From: Sinonovacula constricta
Taxonomy: Eukaryota > Mollusca > Bivalvia > Cardiida > Solecurtidae
DNA: 64,000 nt
Direction: 5' to 3'
Assembly (NCBI GenBank): GCA_007844125.1
Contig: CM017563.1
Location: 25,264,694-25,328,693, forward strand
Shown: positions 45,166 through 59,000 of the stretch, in pieces
Position numbering within the stretch: the first letter of the stretch is position 1
Layout: each line of letters begins with the position of its first letter
Made by a program: the position numbers and the translations under genes
Notes under the pieces: model-generated
What the model was told of the DNA's origin: nothing
The model's input: the letters and a program-made list of their open reading frames with translations, nothing else
The model's database searches: none

Positions 45166-45766
45166 ATTTTGTAATAAAACCTATTTTGTAGTCAACTCAG
45201 TTTTCGTCCATAATCTTGATAATTTTCTAACAAAAGTGTTAGACTGAATACAAAAACATGGCCATACACCATTTTCTCTCATTTAAACGAAAGTTGAGAT
45301 TATTGGAGACGTTCGAATTTTCAACCCTTTATGTAGTACATTTTTGTTTATTTTTGGGTCCAATGTCTTCCTTTTCTTGCATCAAATGGCTGAAAATCAT
45401 TAAAAAAGCATGAAATCACACAGACCCACACCCACACACACAAACACACGCACACACACGCACGCACGCACAAACACACACGCACACACAAACACACTTT
45501 TCACAAGTTCTTTTTAACATTATAAAAGAAAACCTGTTTTGTAGTAAACTCGGGTTTAGTCGTGAATCTTGATGATTTCTAAACAAGAATGCTAGATTTA
45601 GTACAAAAGCATGTCCGTACAGCATTCAAACGTCTCCAAAATGTCACAAATATTGTTTAAGTAAGAAATCACAAAGATTCAGGACGGAAAGTGACTTAAC
45701 TACAAAACGGGTTTTATTGCAAAAACGGGGTTTTATTACAAAACGGGTTGTAACACACCATTACGT
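45166..45766. repeat. Left flank of the 55-bp satellite: internal duplications
   Basis: A diverged direct repeat of about 130 bases occurs at about 45,170-45,300 and 45,520-45,650 (shared AAAACCTRTTTTGTAGT and ATCTTGAT). TACAAAACGGGTTTTAT and its reverse complement recur several times, and CA-rich simple sequence lies at 45,418-45,496. Related sequence is present beyond the right end of the satellite (61,929-62,060). Confidence 0.6.
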
Positions 45767-47600
45767 TCATGTTGGACTTGGGTTCAGTACATTTTTTATC
45801 GTCCATACCCTCGGCATTGTACCAACATGGACTTGGGTTCAGTACATTCTTTATCGTCCATACCCTCGGCATTGTACCAACATGGACTTGGGTTCAGTTC
45901 ATTCTTTATCGTCCATATCCTCGTCATTGTACCAACATGCACTTGGGTTCAGTACATTCTTTATCGTCCATACCCTCGTCATTGTACCAACATGGACTTG
46001 GGTTCAGTACATTCTTTATCGTCCATACCCTCGTCATTGTACCAACATGGACTTGGGTTCAGTACATTCTTTATCGTCCATACCCTCGTCATTGTACCAA
46101 CATGCACTTGGGTTCAGTACATTCTTTATTGTCCATACCCTCGTCATTGTACCAACATGGACTTGGGTTCAGTACATTCTTTATCGTCCATACCCTCGTC
46201 ATTGTACCAACATGCACTTGGGTTCAGTACATTCTTTATCGGCCATACCCTCGTCATTGTACCAACATGCACTTGGGTTCAGTACATTCTTTATCGTCCA
46301 TACCCTCGTCATTGTACCAACATGCACTTGGGTTCAGTACATTCTTTATCGTCCATACCCTCGTCATTGTACCAACATGCACTTGGGTTCAGTACATTCT
46401 TTATCGGCCATATCCTCGTCATTGTACCAACATGCACTTGGGTTCAGTACATTCTTTATCGTCCATACCCTCGTCATTGTACCAACATGCACTTGGGTTC
46501 AGTACATTCTTTATCGGCCATACCCTCGTCATTGTACCAACATGCACTTGGGTTCAGTACATTCTTTATCGGCCATACCTTCGTCATTGTACCAACATGG
46601 GTTTGGGTTCAGTACATTCTTTATCGTCCATACCCTCGTCATTGTACTAACATGGACTTGGGTTCAGTACATTCTTTATCGGCCATACCCTCGTCATTGT
46701 ACCAACATGGGCTTGGGTTCAGTACATTCTTTATCGTCCATACCCTCGTCATTGTACCAACATGCACTTGGGTTCAGTACATTCTTTATCGGCCATACCC
46801 TCGTCATTGTACCAACATGGGCTTGGGTTCAGTACATTCTTTATCGCCCATACCCTCGTCATTGTACTAACATGGACTTGGGTTCAGTACATTCTTTATC
46901 GTCCATACCCTCGTCATTGTACCAACATGGACTTGGGTTCAGTACATTCTTTATCGTCCATACCCTCGTCATTGTACCAACATGGACTTGGGTTCAGTAC
47001 ATTCTTAATCGCCCATACCCTCGTCATTGTACTAACATGGTCTTGGGTTCAGTACATTCTTTATCGCCCATACCCTCGTCATTGTACTAACATGGGCTTG
47101 GGTTCAGTACATTCTTTATCGTCCATACCCTCGTCATTGTACCAACATGGACTTGGGTTCAGTACATTCTTTATCGTCCATACCCTCGTCATTGTACCAA
47201 CATGGACTTGGGTTCAGTACATTCTTTATCGTCCATATCCTCGTCATTGTACCAACATGGACTTGGGTTCAGTACATTCTTTATCGTCCATACCCTCGTC
47301 ATTGTACCAACATGCACTTGGGTTCAGTACATTCTTTATCGTCCATATCCTCGTCATTGTACCAACATGGACTTGGGTTCAGAACATTCTTTATCGTCCA
47401 TACCCTCGTCATTGTACCAACATGCACTTGGGTTCAGTACATTCTTTATTGTCCATACCCTCGTCATTGTACCAACATGCACTTGGGTTCAGTACATTCT
47501 TTATCGTCCATACCCTCGTCATTGTACCAACATGGACTTGGGTTCAGTACATTCTTTATCGTCCATACCCTCGTCATTGAACCAGCATGGGCTTGGGTTC
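45767..47600 (+). repeat. Satellite left domain (ATGCAC/GGCC variants)
   Basis: In this part CAACATGCAC units alternate with CAACATGGAC and many units have ATCGGCC. CGACA units are absent until about 48,240. The left end is thus a separate variant domain, less homogenised with the rest. Confidence 0.75.
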
Positions 47601-49550
47601 AGTACATTCTTTATTGTCCATATCCTCGTCATTGTACCAACATGGACTTGGGTTCAGTACATTCTTTATTGTCCATATCCTCGTCATTGTACCAACATGG
47701 ACTTGGGTTCAGTACATTCTTTATCGTCCATACCCTCGTCATTGTACCAACATGGACTTGGGTTCAGTACATTCTTTATCGTCCATACCCTCGTCATTGT
47801 ACCAACATGGACTTGAGTTCAGTACATTCTTTATTGTCCATATCCTCGTCATTGTACCAACATGGACTTGGGCTCAGTACATTCTTTATCGTCCATACCC
47901 TCGTCATTGTACCAACATGGACTTGGGTTCAGTACATTCTTTATCGTCCATACCCTCGTCATTGTACCAACATGGACTTGGGTTCAGTACATTCTTTATT
48001 GTCCATACCCTCGTCATTGTACCAACATGGACTTGGGTTCAGTACATTCTTTATTGTCCATACCCTCGTCATTGTACCAACATGGACTTGGGTTCAGTAC
48101 ATTCTTTATTGTCCATACCCTCGTCATTGTACCAACATGGACTTGGGTTCAGTTCATTCTTTATCGTACATACCCTCGTCATTGTACCAACATGGACTTG
48201 GGTTCAGTACATTCTTTATCGTCCATACCCTCGGCATTGTACCGACATGGACTTGGGTTCAGTACATTCTTTATCGTCCATACACTCGTCATTGTACCAA
48301 CATGGACTTGGGTTCAGTACATTCTTTATCGTCCATACCCTCGTCATTGTACCAACATGGACTTGGGTTCAATACATTCTTTATCGTCCATACCCTCGTC
48401 ATTGTACCGACATGGACTTGGGTTCAGTACATTCTTTATCGTCCATACCCTCGTCATTGTACCGACATGGACTTGGGTTCAGTACATTCTTTATCGTCCA
48501 TACCCTCGTCATTGTACCGACATGGGCTTGGGTTCAGTACATTCTTTATCGTCCATACCCCCGTCATTGTACCGACATGGACTTGGGTTCAGTACATTCT
48601 TTATCGTCCATACCCTCGTCATTGTACCAACATGGACTTGGGTTCAGTACATTCTTTATCGTCCATACCCTCGTCATTGTACCGACATGGACTTGGGTTC
48701 AGTACATTCTTTATCGTCCATACCCTCGTCATTGTACCAACATGGACTTGGGTTCAGTACATTCTTTATCGTCCATACCCTCGTCATTGTACCAACATGC
48801 ACTTGGGTTCAGTACATTCTTTATTGTCCATACCCTCGTCATTGTACCGACATGGACTTGGGTTCAGTACATTCTTTATCGTCCATACCCTCGTCATTGT
48901 ACCAACATGGACTTGGGTTCAGTACATTCTTTATCGTCCATACCCTCGTCATTGTACCGACATGGACTTGGGTTCAGTACATTCTTTATCGTCCATACCC
49001 TCGTCATTGTACCAACATGGACTTGGGTTCAGTACATTCTTTATCGTCCATACCCTCGTCATTGTACCGACATGAACTTGGGTTCAGTACATTCTTTATT
49101 GTGCATACCCTCGGCATTGTACCAACATGGACTTGGGTTCAGTACATTCTTTATCGTCCATATCCTCGTCATTGTACCGACATGGACTTGGGTTCAGTAC
49201 ATTCTTTATCGTCCATACCCTCGTCATTGTACCGACATGGACTTGGGTTCAGTACATTCTTTATCGTACATACCCTCGTCATTGTACCAACATGGACTTG
49301 GGTTCAGTACATTCTTTATCGTCCATACCCTCGTCATTGTACCAACATGGACTTGGGTTCAGTACATTCTTTATCGTCCATACCCTCGTCATTGTACCAA
49401 CATGGACTTGGGTTCAGTACATTCTTTATCGTCCATACCCTCGTCATTGTACCGACATGGACTTGGGTTCAGTACATTCTTTATCGTCCATACCCTCGTC
49501 ATTGTACCAACATGGACTTGGGTTCAGTACATTCTTTATCGTCCATACCT

Positions 49551-52500
49551 TCGTCATTGTACCAACATGGACTTGGGTTCAGTACATTCTTTATCGTCCA
49601 TACCCTCGTCATTGTACCAACATGGACTTGGGTTCAGTACATTCTTTATCATCCATACCCTCGTCATTGTACCGACATGGACTTGGGTTCAGTACATTCT
49701 TTATCGTCCATACCCTCGTCATTGTACCAACATGGACTTGGGTTCAGTACATTCTTTATCGTCCATACCTTCGTCATTGTACCAACATGGACTTGGGTTC
49801 AGTACATTCTTTATCGGCCATACCCTCGTCATTGTACCGACATGGACTTGGGTTCAGTACATTCTTTATCGTCCATACCTTCGTCATTGTACCGACATGG
49901 ACTTGGGTTCAGTACATTCTTTATTGTCCATACCCTCGTCATTGTACCAACATGGACTTGGGTTCAGTACATTCTTTATCGTCCATACCCTCGTCATTGT
50001 ACCGACATGGACTTGGGTTCAGTACATTCTTTATCGTCCATACCCTCGTCATTGTACCAGCATGGGCTTGGGTTCAGTACATTCTTTATCGTCCATACCC
50101 TCGTCATTGTACCAACATGGACTTGGGTTCAGTACATTCTTTATCGTCCATACCCTCGTCATTGTACCGACATGGACTTGGGTTCAGTACATTCTTTATC
50201 GTCCATACCCTCGTCATTGTACCAACATGGACTTGGGTTCAGTACATTCTTTATCGTCCATACCTTCGTTATTGTACCAACATGGACTTGGGTTCAGTAC
50301 ATTCTTTATTGTCAATACCCTCGTCATTGTGCCGACATGGACTTGGGTTCAGTACATTCTTTATCGTCCATACCCTCGTCATTGTACCAACATGGACTTG
50401 GGTTCAGTACATTCTTTATCGTCCATACCCTCGTCATTGTACCGACATGGGCTTGGGTTCAGTACATTCTTTATCGTCCATACCCTCGTCATTGTACCAA
50501 CATGGACTTGGGTTCAGTACATTCTTTATCGTCCATACCCTCGTCATTGTACCAACATGGGCTTGGGTTCAGTACATTCTTTATCGTCCATACCCTCGTC
50601 ATTGTACCGACATGGACTTGGGTTCAGTACATTCTTTATCGTCCATACCTTCGTCATTGTACCGACATGGACTTGGGTTCAGTACATTCTTTATTGTCCA
50701 TACCCTCGTCATTGTACCAACATGGACTTGGGTTCAGTACATTCTTTATCGTCCATACCCTCGTCATTGTACCAGCATGGGCTTGGGTTCAGTACATTCT
50801 TTATCGTCCATACCCTCGTCATTGTACCAACATGGACTTGGGTTCAGTACATTCTTTATCGTCCGTACCCTCGTCATTGTACCGACATGGACTTGGGTTC
50901 AGTACATTCTTTATCGTCCATACCCTCGTCATTGTACCAACATGGACTTGGGTTCAGTACATTCTTTATCGTCCATACCTTCGTCATTGTACCAACATGG
51001 ACTTGGGTTCAGTACATTCTTTATTGTCAATACCCTCGTCATTGTGCCGACATGGACTTGGGTTCAGTACATTCTTTATCGTCCATACCCTCGTCATTGT
51101 ACCAACATGGACTTGGGTTCAGTACATTCTTTATCGTCCATACCCTCGTCATTGTACCGACATGGGCTTGGGTTCAGTACATTCTTTATCGTCCATACCC
51201 TCGTCATTTTACCAACATGGACTTGGGTTCAGTACATTCTTTATCGTCCATACCCTCGTCATTGTACCGACATGGGCTTGGGTTCAGTACATTCTTTATC
51301 GTCCATACCCTCGTCATTGTACCGACATGGACTTGGGTTCAGTACATTCTTTATTGTCCATATCCTCGTCATTGTACCAACATGGACTTGGGTTCAGTAC
51401 ATTCTTTATCGTCCATACCCTCGTCATTGTACCGACATGGACTTGGGTTCAGTACATTCTTTATCGTCCATACCCTCGTCATTGTACCAGCATGGGCTTG
51501 GGTTCAGTACATTCTTTATCGTCCATACCCTCGTCATTGTACCAACATGGACTTGGGTTCAGTACATTCTTTATCGTCCATACCCTCGTCATTGTACCGA
51601 CATGGACTTGGGTTCAGTACATTCTTTATCGTCCATACCCTCGTCATTGTACCAACATGGACTTGGGTTCAGTACATTCTTTATCGTCCATACCTTCGTC
51701 ATTGTACCAACATGGACTTGGGTTCAGTACATTCTTTATTGTCCATACCCTCGTCATTGTGCCGACATGGACTTGGGTTCAGTACATTCTTTATCGTCCA
51801 TACCCTCGTCATTGTACCAACATGGACTTGGGTTCAGTACATTCTTTATCGTCCATACCCTCGTCATTGTACCGACATGGACTTGGGTTCAGTACATTCT
51901 TTATCGTCCATACCCTCGTCATTGTACCAACATGGACTTGGGTTCAGTACATTCTTTATCGTCCATACCCTCGTCATTGTACCAACATGGACTTGGGTTC
52001 AGTACATTCTTTATCGTCCATACCCTCGTCATTGTACCGACATGGACTTGGGTTCAGTACATTCTTTATTGTCCATACCCTCGTCATTGTACCAACATGG
52101 ACTTGGGTTCAGTACATTCTTTATCGTCCATACCCTCGGCATTGTACCGACATGGACTTGGGTTCAGTACATTCTTTATTGTCCATACCCCCGTCATTGT
52201 ACCAACATGGACTTGGGTTCAGTACATTCTTTATCGTCCATACCCTCGTCATTGTACCGACATGGACTTGGGTTCAGTACATTCTTTATCGTCCATACCC
52301 TCGTCATTGTACCAACATGGACTTGGGTTCAGTACATTCTTTATCGTCCATACCCTCGTCATTGTACCAACATGGACTTGGGTTCAGTACATTTTTTATC
52401 GTCCATACCCTCGTCATTGTACCGACATGGACTTGGGTTCAGTACATTCTTCATCGTCCATACCCCCGTCATTGTACCAACATGGACTTGGGTTCAGTAC

Positions 52501-52865
52501 ATTCTTTATCGTCCATACCCTCGTCATTGTACCGACATGGACTTGGGTTCAGTACATTCTTTATCGTCCATACCCTCGTCATTGTACCAACATGGACTTG
52601 GGTTCAGTACATTCTTTATCGTCCATACCCTCGTCATTGTACCAACATGGACTTGGGTTCAGTACATTTTTTATCGTCCATACCCTCGTCATTGTACCGA
52701 CATGGACTTGGGTTCAGTACATTCTTTATCGTCCATACCCCCGTCATTGTACCAACATGGACTTGGGTTCAGTACATTCTTTATCGTCCATACCCTCGTC
52801 ATTGTACCGACATGGACTTGGGTTCAGTACATTCTTTATCGTCCATACCCTCGTCATTGTACCGA
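49551..52865 (+). repeat. 13-unit (715-bp) higher-order repeat
   Basis: Rare variants recur at 715 bases: ACCTTCGT at 49,551, 50,266, 50,981 and 51,696; CAGCATGGGC at 50,056, 50,771 and 51,486; TTATTGTCAATACCC at 50,306 and 51,021 (related at 51,736). Confidence 0.85.
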
Positions 52866-55800
52866 CATGGACTTGGGTTCAGTACATTCTTTATCGTCCA
52901 TACCCTCGTCATTGTACCAGCATGGACTTGGGTTCAGTACATTCTTTATCGTCCATACTCTCGTCATTGTACCAACATGGACTTGGGTTCAGTACATTCT
53001 TTATCGTACATACCCTCGTCATTGTACCGACATGGACTTGGGTTCAGTACATTCTTTATCGTCCATACCCTCGTCATTGTACCAACATGGACTTGGGTTC
53101 AGTACATTCTTTATCGTCCATACCCTCGTCATTGTACCAACATGGACTTGGGTTCAGTACATTCTTTATCGTCCATACCTTCGTTATTGTACCAACATGG
53201 ACTTGGGTTCAGTACATTCTTTATTGTCAATACCCTCGTCATTGTGCCGACATGGACTTGGGTTCAGTACATTCTTTATCGTCCATACCCTCGTCATTGT
53301 ACCAACATGGACTTGGGTTCAGTACATTCTTTATCGTCCATACCCTCGTCATTGTACCGACATGGGCTTGGGTTCAGTACATTCTTTATCGTCCATACCC
53401 TCGTCATTGTACCAACATGGACTTGGGTTCAGTACATTCTTTATCGTCCATACCCTCGTCATTGTACCAACATGGGCTTGGGTTCAGTACATTCTTTATC
53501 GTCCATACCCTCGTCATTGTACCGACATGGACTTGGGTTCAGTACATTCTTTATCGTCCATACCTTCGTCATTGTACCGACATGGACTTGGGTTCAGTAC
53601 ATTCTTTATTGTCCATACCCTCGTCATTGTACCAACATGGACTTGGGTTCAGTACATTCTTTATCGTCCATACCCTCGTCATTGTACCAGCATGGGCTTG
53701 GGTTCAGTACATTCTTTATCGTCCATACCCTCGTCATTGTACCAACATGGACTTGGGTTCAGTACATTCTTTATCGTCCGTACCCTCGTCATTGTACCGA
53801 CATGGACTTGGGTTCAGTACATTCTTTATCGTCCATACCCTCGTCATTGTACCAACATGGACTTGGGTTCAGTACATTCTTTATCGTCCATACCTTCGTC
53901 ATTGTACCAACATGGACTTGGGTTCAGTACATTCTTTATTGTCAATACCCTCGTCATTGTGCCGACATGGACTTGGGTTCAGTACATTCTTTATCGTCCA
54001 TACCCTCGTCATTGTACCAACATGGACTTGGGTTCAGTACATTCTTTATCGTCCATACCCTCGTCATTGTACCGACATGGGCTTGGGTTCAGTACATTCT
54101 TTATCGTCCATACCCTCGTCATTTTACCAACATGGACTTGGGTTCAGTACATTCTTTATCGTCCATACCCTCGTCATTGTACCGACATGGGCTTGGGTTC
54201 AGTACATTCTTTATCGTCCATACCCTCGTCATTGTACCGACATGGACTTGGGTTCAGTACATTCTTTATTGTCCATATCCTCGTCATTGTACCAACATGG
54301 ACTTGGGTTCAGTACATTCTTTATCGTCCATACCCTCGTCATTGTACCGACATGGACTTGGGTTCAGTACATTCTTTATCGTCCATACCCTCGTCATTGT
54401 ACCAGCATGGGCTTGGGTTCAGTACATTCTTTATCGTCCATACCCTCGTCATTGTACCAACATGGACTTGGGTTCAGTACATTCTTTATCGTCCATACCC
54501 TCGTCATTGTACCGACATGGACTTGGGTTCAGTACATTCTTTATCGTCCATACCCTCGTCATTGTACCAACATGGACTTGGGTTCAGTACATTCTTTATC
54601 GTCCATACCTTCGTCATTGTACCAACATGGACTTGGGTTCAGTACATTCTTTATTGTCCATACCCTCGTCATTGTGCCGACATGGACTTGGGTTCAGTAC
54701 ATTCTTTATCGTCCATACCCTCGTCATTGTACCAACATGGACTTGGGTTCAGTACATTCTTTATCGTCCATACCCTCGTCATTGTACCGACATGGACTTG
54801 GGTTCAGTACATTCTTTATCGTCCATACCCTCGTCATTGTACCAACATGGACTTGGGTTCAGTACATTCTTTATCGTCCATACCCTCGTCATTGTACCAA
54901 CATGGACTTGGGTTCAGTACATTCTTTATCGTCCATACCCTCGTCATTGTACCGACATGGACTTGGGTTCAGTACATTCTTTATTGTCCATACCCTCGTC
55001 ATTGTACCAACATGGACTTGGGTTCAGTACATTCTTTATCGTCCATACCCTCGGCATTGTACCGACATGGACTTGGGTTCAGTACATTCTTTATTGTCCA
55101 TACCCCCGTCATTGTACCAACATGGACTTGGGTTCAGTACATTCTTTATCGTCCATACCCTCGTCATTGTACCGACATGGACTTGGGTTCAGTACATTCT
55201 TTATCGTCCATACCCTCGTCATTGTACCAACATGGACTTGGGTTCAGTACATTCTTTATCGTCCATACCCTCGTCATTGTACCAACATGGACTTGGGTTC
55301 AGTACATTTTTTATCGTCCATACCCTCGTCATTGTACCGACATGGACTTGGGTTCAGTACATTCTTCATCGTCCATACCCCCGTCATTGTACCAACATGG
55401 ACTTGGGTTCAGTACATTCTTTATCGTCCATACCCTCGTCATTGTACCGACATGGACTTGGGTTCAGTACATTCTTTATCGTCCATACCCTCGTCATTGT
55501 ACCAACATGGACTTGGGTTCAGTACATTCTTTATCGTCCATACCCTCGTCATTGTACCAACATGGACTTGGGTTCAGTACATTTTTTATCGTCCATACCC
55601 TCGTCATTGTACCGACATGGACTTGGGTTCAGTACATTCTTTATCGTCCATACCCCCGTCATTGTACCAACATGGACTTGGGTTCAGTACATTCTTTATC
55701 GTCCATACCCTCGTCATTGTACCGACATGGACTTGGGTTCAGTACATTCTTTATCGTCCATACCCTCGTCATTGTACCGACATGGACTTGGGTTCAGTAC

Positions 55801-56072
55801 ATTCTTTATCGTCCATACCCTCGTCATTGTACCAGCATGGACTTGGGTTCAGTACATTCTTTATCGTCCATACTCTCGTCATTGTACCAACATGGACTTG
55901 GGTTCAGTACATTCTTTATCGTACATACCCTCGTCATTGTACCGACATGGACTTGGGTTCAGTACATTCTTTATCGTCCATACCCTCGTCATTGTACCAA
56001 CATGGACTTGGGTTCAGTACATTCTTTATCGTCCATACCCTCGTCATTGTACCAACATGGACTTGGGTTCAG
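50170..56072 (+). repeat. 53-unit (2,915-bp) tandem duplication
   Basis: Rare variants recur at exactly 2,915 bases: TCGTTATTG at 50,266 and 53,181; TCGTCATTTT at 51,201 and 54,116; TTATTGTCCATATCC at 51,351 and 54,266; TCGGCATTG at 52,136 and 55,051; TTCATCGTC at 52,450 and 55,365. Identity is lost before 50,170/53,085 and after 53,157/56,072. 53 equals four 13-unit blocks plus one. Confidence 0.9.
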
Positions 56073-59000
56073 TTCATTCTTTATCGTACATACCCTCGTC
56101 ATTGTACCTACATGGACTTGGGTTCAGTACATTCTTTATCGTCCATACCCCCGTCATTGTACCAGCATGGGCTTGGGTTCAGTACATTCTTTATCGTCCA
56201 TACCCTCGTCATTGTACCAACATGGACTTGGGTTCAGTACATTCTTTATCGTCCATACCCTCGTCATTGTACCGACATGGACTTGGGTTCAGTACATTCT
56301 TTATTGTCTATACCCTCGTCATTGTACCAACATGGACTTTGGTTCAGTACATTCTTTATCGTCCATACCCTCGGCATTGTACCAACATGGACTTGGGTTC
56401 AGTACATTCTTTATCGTCCATACCCTCGTCATTGTACCAACATGGACTTGGGTTCAGTACATTCTTTATCGTCCATACCCCCGTCATTGTACCGACATGG
56501 ACTTGGGTTCAGTACATTCTTTATTGTCCATACTTTCGTCATTGTACCGACATGGACTTGGGTTCAGTACATTCTTTATCGTCCATACCCTCGTCATTGT
56601 ACCAACATGGACTTGGGTTCAGTACATTCTTTATCGTCCATACCCTCGTCATTGTACCGACATGGACTTGGGTTCAGTACATTCTTTATTGTCCATACCC
56701 TCGTCATTGTACCAACATGGACTTGGGTTCAGTACATTCTTTATCGTCCATACCCCCGTCATTGTACCAACATGGGCTTGTGTTCAGTACATTCTTTATC
56801 GTCCATACCCTCGTCATTGTACCAACATGGACTTGGGTTCAGTACATTCTTTATCGTCCATACCCTCGTCATTGTACCAACATGGACTTGGGTTCAGTAC
56901 ATTCTTTATTGTCCATACCCTCGTCATTGTACCAACATGGACTTGGGTTCAGTACATTCTTTATCGTCCATACCCTCGTCATTGTACCAACATGGACTTG
57001 GGTTCAGTACATTCTTTATCGTCCATATCCTCGTCATTGTACCAGCATGGACTTGGGTTCAGTACATTCTTTATCGTCCATACCCTCGTCATTGTACCAA
57101 CATGGACTTGGGTTCAGTACATTCTTTATCGTCCATACCCTCGTCATTGTACCAACATGGACTTGGGTTCAGTACATTCTTTATCGTCCATACCCTCGTC
57201 ATTGTACCAACATGGACTTGGGTTCAGTACATTCTTTATCGTCCATACCCCCGTCATTGTACCAACATGGACTTGGGTTCAGTACATTCTTTATCGTCCA
57301 TACCCTCGTCATTGTACCAACATGGACTTGGGTTCAGTACATTCTTTATCGTCCATACCCTCGTCATTGTACCAACATGGACTTGGGTTCAGTACATTCT
57401 TTATCGTCCATACCCTCGTCATTGTACCAACATGGACTTGGGTTCAGTACATTCTTTATCGTCCATACCCTCGTCATTGTACCAACATGGACTTGGGTTC
57501 AGTACATTCTTTATCGTCCATACCCTCGTCATTGTACCAACATGGACTTGGGTTCAGTACATTTTTTATCGTCCATACCCCCGTCATTGTACCAACATGG
57601 ACTTGGGTTCAGTACATTCTTTATTGTCCATACCCTCGTCATTGTACCAACATGGACTTGGGTTCAGTACATTCTTTATCGTCCATACCCTCGTCATTGT
57701 ACCGACATGGACTTGGGTTCAGTACATTCTTTATTGTCCATACCCCTGTCATTGTACCAACATGGACTTGGGTTCAGTACATTCTTTATTGTCCATACCC
57801 TCGTCATTGTACCAACATGGACTTGGGTTCAGTACATTCTTTATCGTCCATACCCCCGTCATTGTACCAACATGGACTTGGGTTCAGTACATTTTTTATC
57901 GTCCATACCCCCGTCATTGTACCAACATGGACTTGGGTTCAGTACATTCTTTATCGTCCATACCCTCGTCATTGTACCAACATGGACTTGGGTTCAGTAC
58001 ATTCTTTATCGTCCATACCCTCGTCATTGTACCGACATGGACTTGGGTTCAGTACATTCTTTATCGTCCATATCCTCGTCATTGTACCAGCATGGACTTG
58101 GGTTCAGTACATTCTTTATCGTCCATACCCTCGTCATTGTACCAACATGGACTTGGGTTCAGTACATTCTTTATCGTCCATACCCTCGTCATTGTACCAA
58201 CATGGACTTGGGTTCAGTACATTCTTTATCGTCCATATCCTCGTCATTGTACCAGCATGGACTTGGGTTCAGTACATTCTTTATCGTCCATACCCTCGTC
58301 ATTGTACCGACATGGACTTGGGTTCAGTACATTCTTTATCGTACATACCCTCGTCATTGTACCAACATAGACTTGGGTTCAGTACATTCTTTATCGTCCA
58401 TACCCTCGTCATTGTACCGACATGGACTTGGGTTCAGTACATTCTTTATCGTCCATATCCTCGTCATTGTACCAGCATGGACTTGGGTTCAGTACATTGT
58501 TTATCGTCCATACCCTCGTCATTGTACCAACATGGACTTGGGTTCAGTACATTCTTTATCGTCCATACCCTCGTCATTGTACCGACATGGGCTTGGGTTC
58601 AGTACATTCTTTATCGTCCATACCCTCGTCATTGTACCAACATGGACTTGGGTTCAGTACATTCTTTATCGTCCATACCCTCGTCATTGTACCGACATGG
58701 GCTTGGGTTCAGTACATTCTTTATCGTCCATACCCTCGTCATTGTACCAACATGGACTTGGGTTCAGTACATTCTTTATCGTCCATACCCTCGTCATTGT
58801 ACCGACATGGACTTGGGTTCAGTACATTCTTTATCGTCCATACCTTCGTCATTGTACCAACATGGACTTGGGTTCAGTACATTCTTTATCGTCCATACCC
58901 TCGTCATTGTACCGACATGGGCTTGGGTTCAGTACATTCTTTATTGTCCATACCCTCGTCATTGTACCAACATGGACTTGGGTTCAGTACATTCTTTATC

